This document shows positions 13,127 through 15,111 of a stretch of DNA of 15,111 nucleotides, piece after piece. The translations under genes were made by a program, and so were the position numbers. This DNA is from an uncultured Clostridium sp. (lineage in GTDB: Bacteria; Bacillota; Clostridia; Clostridiales; Clostridiaceae). The first letter of the stretch is position 1. Every line of letters begins with the position of its first letter. A model generated the notes under the pieces. The model was given only the letters and a program-made list of their open reading frames with translations, ran no database searches and had not been told where the DNA came from. The DNA lies in contig CAKVLD010000068.1 of the NCBI GenBank assembly GCA_934755305.1, positions 1 to 15,111 of the forward strand, in the 5' to 3' direction.

Positions 13127-14715
13127 TTAATTCTCCAATCCTTCATATTACAAATTATAGGAGAACCATGACCATGTGGATGAGCAATAGCAGTACCTTG
13201 AGATACATCTATTGAATCATTAATAAAATAGCTATGTTCAATATTTACAATATATAGATATGGATAATCATCAGCTGCTTTTACTTGAGCTTCCTTCCAA
13301 TACTTAACTGCGTCCTTCTGATTATTTGAATTTAAAGCTTTATTTATAAGTTCATCCACTTGCTTATTAGAATAACCAACTGCATTATTAGTACCACCAT
13401 TTAAAAATTCCTCTGAATGTAAAAGATTTTTAAGTACTATAGGACTATATTCACCCCATCCCCATACTACTCCACAAGAATTACAAGTAGTATAAATTTC
13501 ACTCCAAGGAGCCTGCTTAACATTTATTTTTATCCCAAGCTCTTTAGCCTCTTCTGCTACTGCCACTGCTAACAAATACCTTTGCTCGTCATTAGCTGCA
13601 GCATATACTGTAAACTCACAATTTAACCAACCTTTTTCCCTTATTCCATCATTATTAAAATCAATCCAACCTGCTTCCTCTAATACTTTCTTTGCTTCAT
13701 CTTTTCTATTATCTTTATAAGAAACTGCTCCACCCCATTTAAGGTTACTAGTAAAACCTTCAGCTGGCTTTCCTATATTATTTAAGGCATTATTTATAAT
13801 TTTTTCTCTATTAATACCAATACTTAGAGATTTTCTCACTGCTAAATCACTTGTAACATTATTACCAACCTTAACTTTATTACCTTTTTTATCCATAACT
13901 TCCTCTTCCTTTCTACAAGGAAGACTTATATTACGTACATCCATAGTTTCAAAGTTAACTAAATTCATATTATTAATTTTCTCTGAAGTAAAGTTTGGAG
14001 AAACCATAACAACATCTAATTGTCCTGATTTTGCATTAGAGAAAGCTGATTCATCATCCATATTTACAAAGGTAACTTTTTCAATTTCTGGTGCACCTTC
14101 ATAATACTCTTTATTAGCTTCTACTATAATTTGTTGTTCTGTATCATACTGTACAACCTTCCAAGGTCCTGTTCCTATAGGATATTTATCAAACTTTGCA
14201 CTATCATAGCTATCACTTGGAACAATTCCTAGTTTTGCTACTAAATCAAAAAAAGGTGAGTATGCTTCACTTAATGTAAACTTTACTGTATAATCGTCAA
14301 TTGCTTCTACTTTTGCTAATTTTGTTAAGTCTACATTTTCATTCTCACCTTGGTTTTTCTTAACTGTTTCATAAGTAAATACTACATCATCAGCTGTAAA
14401 ATCTGAGCCATCTTGAAATTTTACATCTTTTCTTAAGTTGAATGTATAACAAAGTGAATCATCTGTTATATTCCAATCTGTTGCTAGGTCTTTTACATAT
14501 TTTGAATCCGAATCTACTTTTGTAAGAGCACAATTTGTAAATGAGTATCCATAGCTCATGGCCCCTTTTATTGGATCTAAACTATTTGTAAATATATTTT
14601 GACCTACATAAATAGATATTTGGTTTTTGGCTGTATTTGTATTGTTAACTTTGCTGCATGATGGTAACATAATTAACATTGATAAAATCAGTAAAACTAT
14701 TAGTAGCTTTTTCAC
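13123..14715 (-). CDS. Substrate-binding lipoprotein of a peptide/nickel-type ABC importer
   Basis: This 530-residue extracytoplasmic lipoprotein captures the substrate and hands it to the two permeases. It starts with GTG (14713-14715); the purine-rich AAAAGGAAAG lies somewhat far upstream. MKKLLIVLLI and a lipobox LPSC with Cys20 give a lipid-anchored signal peptide. The SBP_bac_5 (DppA/OppA/NikA) fold is recognised by FNLRKDVKFQDGSDFTADDV (near 93-112), IGTGPWKVVQY, and VRKSLSIGINREKIINN. The C-terminal part includes HPHGHG about 16 residues before the end; a similar small-residue/His pattern occurs in several homologues, so it is only a weak hint of a metal ligand. Substrate is either di/oligopeptide or a nickel/metal complex. 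Confidence 0.9.
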   Translation of the reverse strand: MKKLLIVLLILSMLIMLPSCSKVNNTNTAKNQISIYVGQNIFTNSLDPIKGAMSYGYSFTNCALTKVDSDSKYVKDLATDWNITDDSLCYTFNLRKDVKFQDGSDFTADDVVFTYETVKKNQGENENVDLTKLAKVEAIDDYTVKFTLSEAYSPFFDLVAKLGIVPSDSYDSAKFDKYPIGTGPWKVVQYDTEQQIIVEANKEYYEGAPEIEKVTFVNMDDESAFSNAKSGQLDVVMVSPNFTSEKINNMNLVNFETMDVRNISLPCRKEEEVMDKKGNKVKVGNNVTSDLAVRKSLSIGINREKIINNALNNIGKPAEGFTSNLKWGGAVSYKDNRKDEAKKVLEEAGWIDFNNDGIREKGWLNCEFTVYAAANDEQRYLLAVAVAEEAKELGIKINVKQAPWSEIYTTCNSCGVVWGWGEYSPIVLKNLLHSEEFLNGGTNNAVGYSNKQVDELINKALNSNNQKDAVKYWKEAQVKAADDYPYLYIVNIEHSYFINDSIDVSQGTAIAHPHGHGSPIICNMKDWRIK

Positions 14716-14755
14716 CTAAAATCACGTCTTTCCTTTTTGTTCACTTTTTATTTAT

Positions 14756-14761
14756 ATTATA
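14756..14761 (-). promoter_or_regulatory. Likely -10 box of the importer operon
   Basis: TATAAT on the minus strand lies about 40 bases before the GTG start of the lipoprotein. No convincing -35 is present at 16-18 bases, so either an activator is needed or the true promoter lies elsewhere. No metal-regulator operator such as a NikR palindrome was recognised. Confidence 0.35.
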
Positions 14762-14797
14762 AAAATAACTGTTTAATTACTTATTTTTCTTTAGACG

Positions 14798-14820
14798 TTA
14801 AAAAAATCGCCACAAGGCGA
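14798..14820 (-). terminator. Compact GC-rich hairpin terminator
   Basis: On the minus strand TCGCC (14816-14820) pairs with GGCGA (14807-14811) around the loop TTGT, followed by seven T residues. It insulates the importer operon from transcription entering from the right. Confidence 0.82.
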
Positions 14821-14880
14821 CTATGAATATATTTCTATGAGGTTATACTCTAGAAAGGATATATTTCATTGAAAAATATA

Positions 14881-14898
14881 ATAGGCAAAAAAGCCTAT
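14881..14898 (-). terminator. Short hairpin following the orphan coding remnant
   Basis: ATAGGC pairs with GCCTAT around a T6 loop (minus strand), followed by TATATTTTTC. It directly follows the TAG of the remnant at 14899. It is weak but placed like a terminator. Between it and 14820 there is only an imperfect pairing of AT-rich sequence. Confidence 0.45.
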
Positions 14899-15042
14899 CT
14901 AGCACTTATATTTCCAATATCTCTTTCCTTCTTCTTCAAGAATTTTTAATCTTTTATAATAATCAGGTATTTCATAAAGATGTGCCAAAGCTATTTTGCC
15001 ATACAAATATTTAAAAAAGCTGACTCCTGTAAAATACAGAAA
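14899..15042 (-). pseudogene. Orphan coding-like fragment, probably a gene remnant
   Basis: Read on the minus strand, 15042-14899 is an open frame of 47 codons ending in TAG. The last part, such as LYEIPDYYKRLKILEEEGKR then YWKYKC, has the charged, aromatic composition of a real protein C-terminus. There is no ATG or GTG with a ribosome binding site; the only candidate is a TTG at 15004-15006, giving 36 residues with AGGAG too far upstream. The 5' part of the frame is also occupied by a terminator hairpin. This pattern suggests the 3' end of a gene whose beginning has been lost. I do not recognise the family. It could be an untranslated coincidence. Confidence 0.35.
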
Positions 15043-15050
15043 TCAGCTTT
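15011..15050 (-). terminator. Hairpin terminator near the right edge
   Basis: AAAGCTGA (15043-15050 on the minus strand) pairs with TCAGCTTT (15016-15023). Inside, CTGTA (15035-15039) pairs with TACAG (15027-15031). The stem ends in six T residues on the minus strand. It lies 21 bases after a TAA that may end a gene continuing beyond the window. Confidence 0.75.
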
Positions 15051-15070
15051 CAGCAGGTATATTTTTATTA

Positions 15071-15111
15071 TTAAGCTTTAACCAATATAACCTGTTGAGT
15101 AAATGCTAAAA
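15071..15111 (-). CDS. Possible 3' end of a gene entering from the right
   Basis: The last codons on the minus strand read LAFTQQVILVKA followed by TAA (15071-15073), then TAATAA and a terminator. The stop-plus-terminator arrangement suggests a real gene end, but only 12 codons are visible, so no identity can be given. Confidence 0.28.
   Translation of the reverse strand, partial: LAFTQQVILVKA

Noticed and set aside
1..15111. CRISPR arrays, tRNA or rRNA genes, insertion sequences
   Set aside because: I looked for regularly spaced repeats, tRNA-like conserved arms and transposase genes. None was seen; the only tandem repeat is the short 17-bp triple at 9572.

Overview
The window is AT-rich (visibly below about 32% GC) with AAGGAGG-type ribosome binding sites, frequent TTG/GTG starts and Gram-positive protein families. 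This suggests a low-GC Firmicute, most likely a Clostridium-like species. That is inferred from composition and gene content; the species cannot be fixed from the sequence. All recognised genes lie on the minus strand except the branched-chain amino acid carrier.

Region 1 (1-4708, minus strand) is the most interesting part. It looks like a small operon for a ribosomally made, modified peptide (RiPP). A strong promoter (TTGAAA-17-TATAAT) drives two tiny precursor genes (37 and 35 residues). They share an identical 13-residue N-terminus, MEFELNELENVTA, and carry different hydrophobic C-terminal cores that end in or next to a cysteine. A perfect 14-bp hairpin follows. After it come a 50-residue two-helix membrane protein, an M50 (site-2 type) membrane metalloprotease with a PqqD-like N-terminal domain, a ThiF/MoeB-type (E1-like) adenylating enzyme with a C-terminal membrane domain, and a NatA/NatB-type ABC exporter whose permease runs off the left edge. 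The inferred pathway is: the precursor is recognised through its leader, its C-terminus or another carboxylate is activated by the E1-like enzyme at the membrane, the protease processes it, and NatAB exports it or gives immunity. No YcaO, radical SAM, lanthionine synthetase or C39 peptidase gene is seen, so it does not fit a class I can name. The layout recalls YydFGHIJ, with the radical SAM enzyme replaced by an E1-like enzyme.

Region 2 (4709-9746) holds ordinary single genes separated by hairpin terminators: an unrecognised 101-residue protein, a BrnQ branched-chain amino acid carrier (plus strand), a double-GNAT acetyltransferase and a MATE efflux protein. The 365-base gap after the MATE gene contains three 17-bp tandem repeats.

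Region 3 (9747-14715, minus strand) is a tight five-gene ABC importer operon of the peptide/nickel (Dpp/Nik/Cnt) type: lipoprotein, two permeases, two ATPases. All four junctions overlap or are nearly contiguous. The substrate is either a peptide or a metal complex and cannot be decided here.

Region 4 (14716-15111) is an intergenic region with three hairpins. It contains a coding-like 3' remnant with no good start codon, and possibly the last codons of another minus-strand gene at the window edge.
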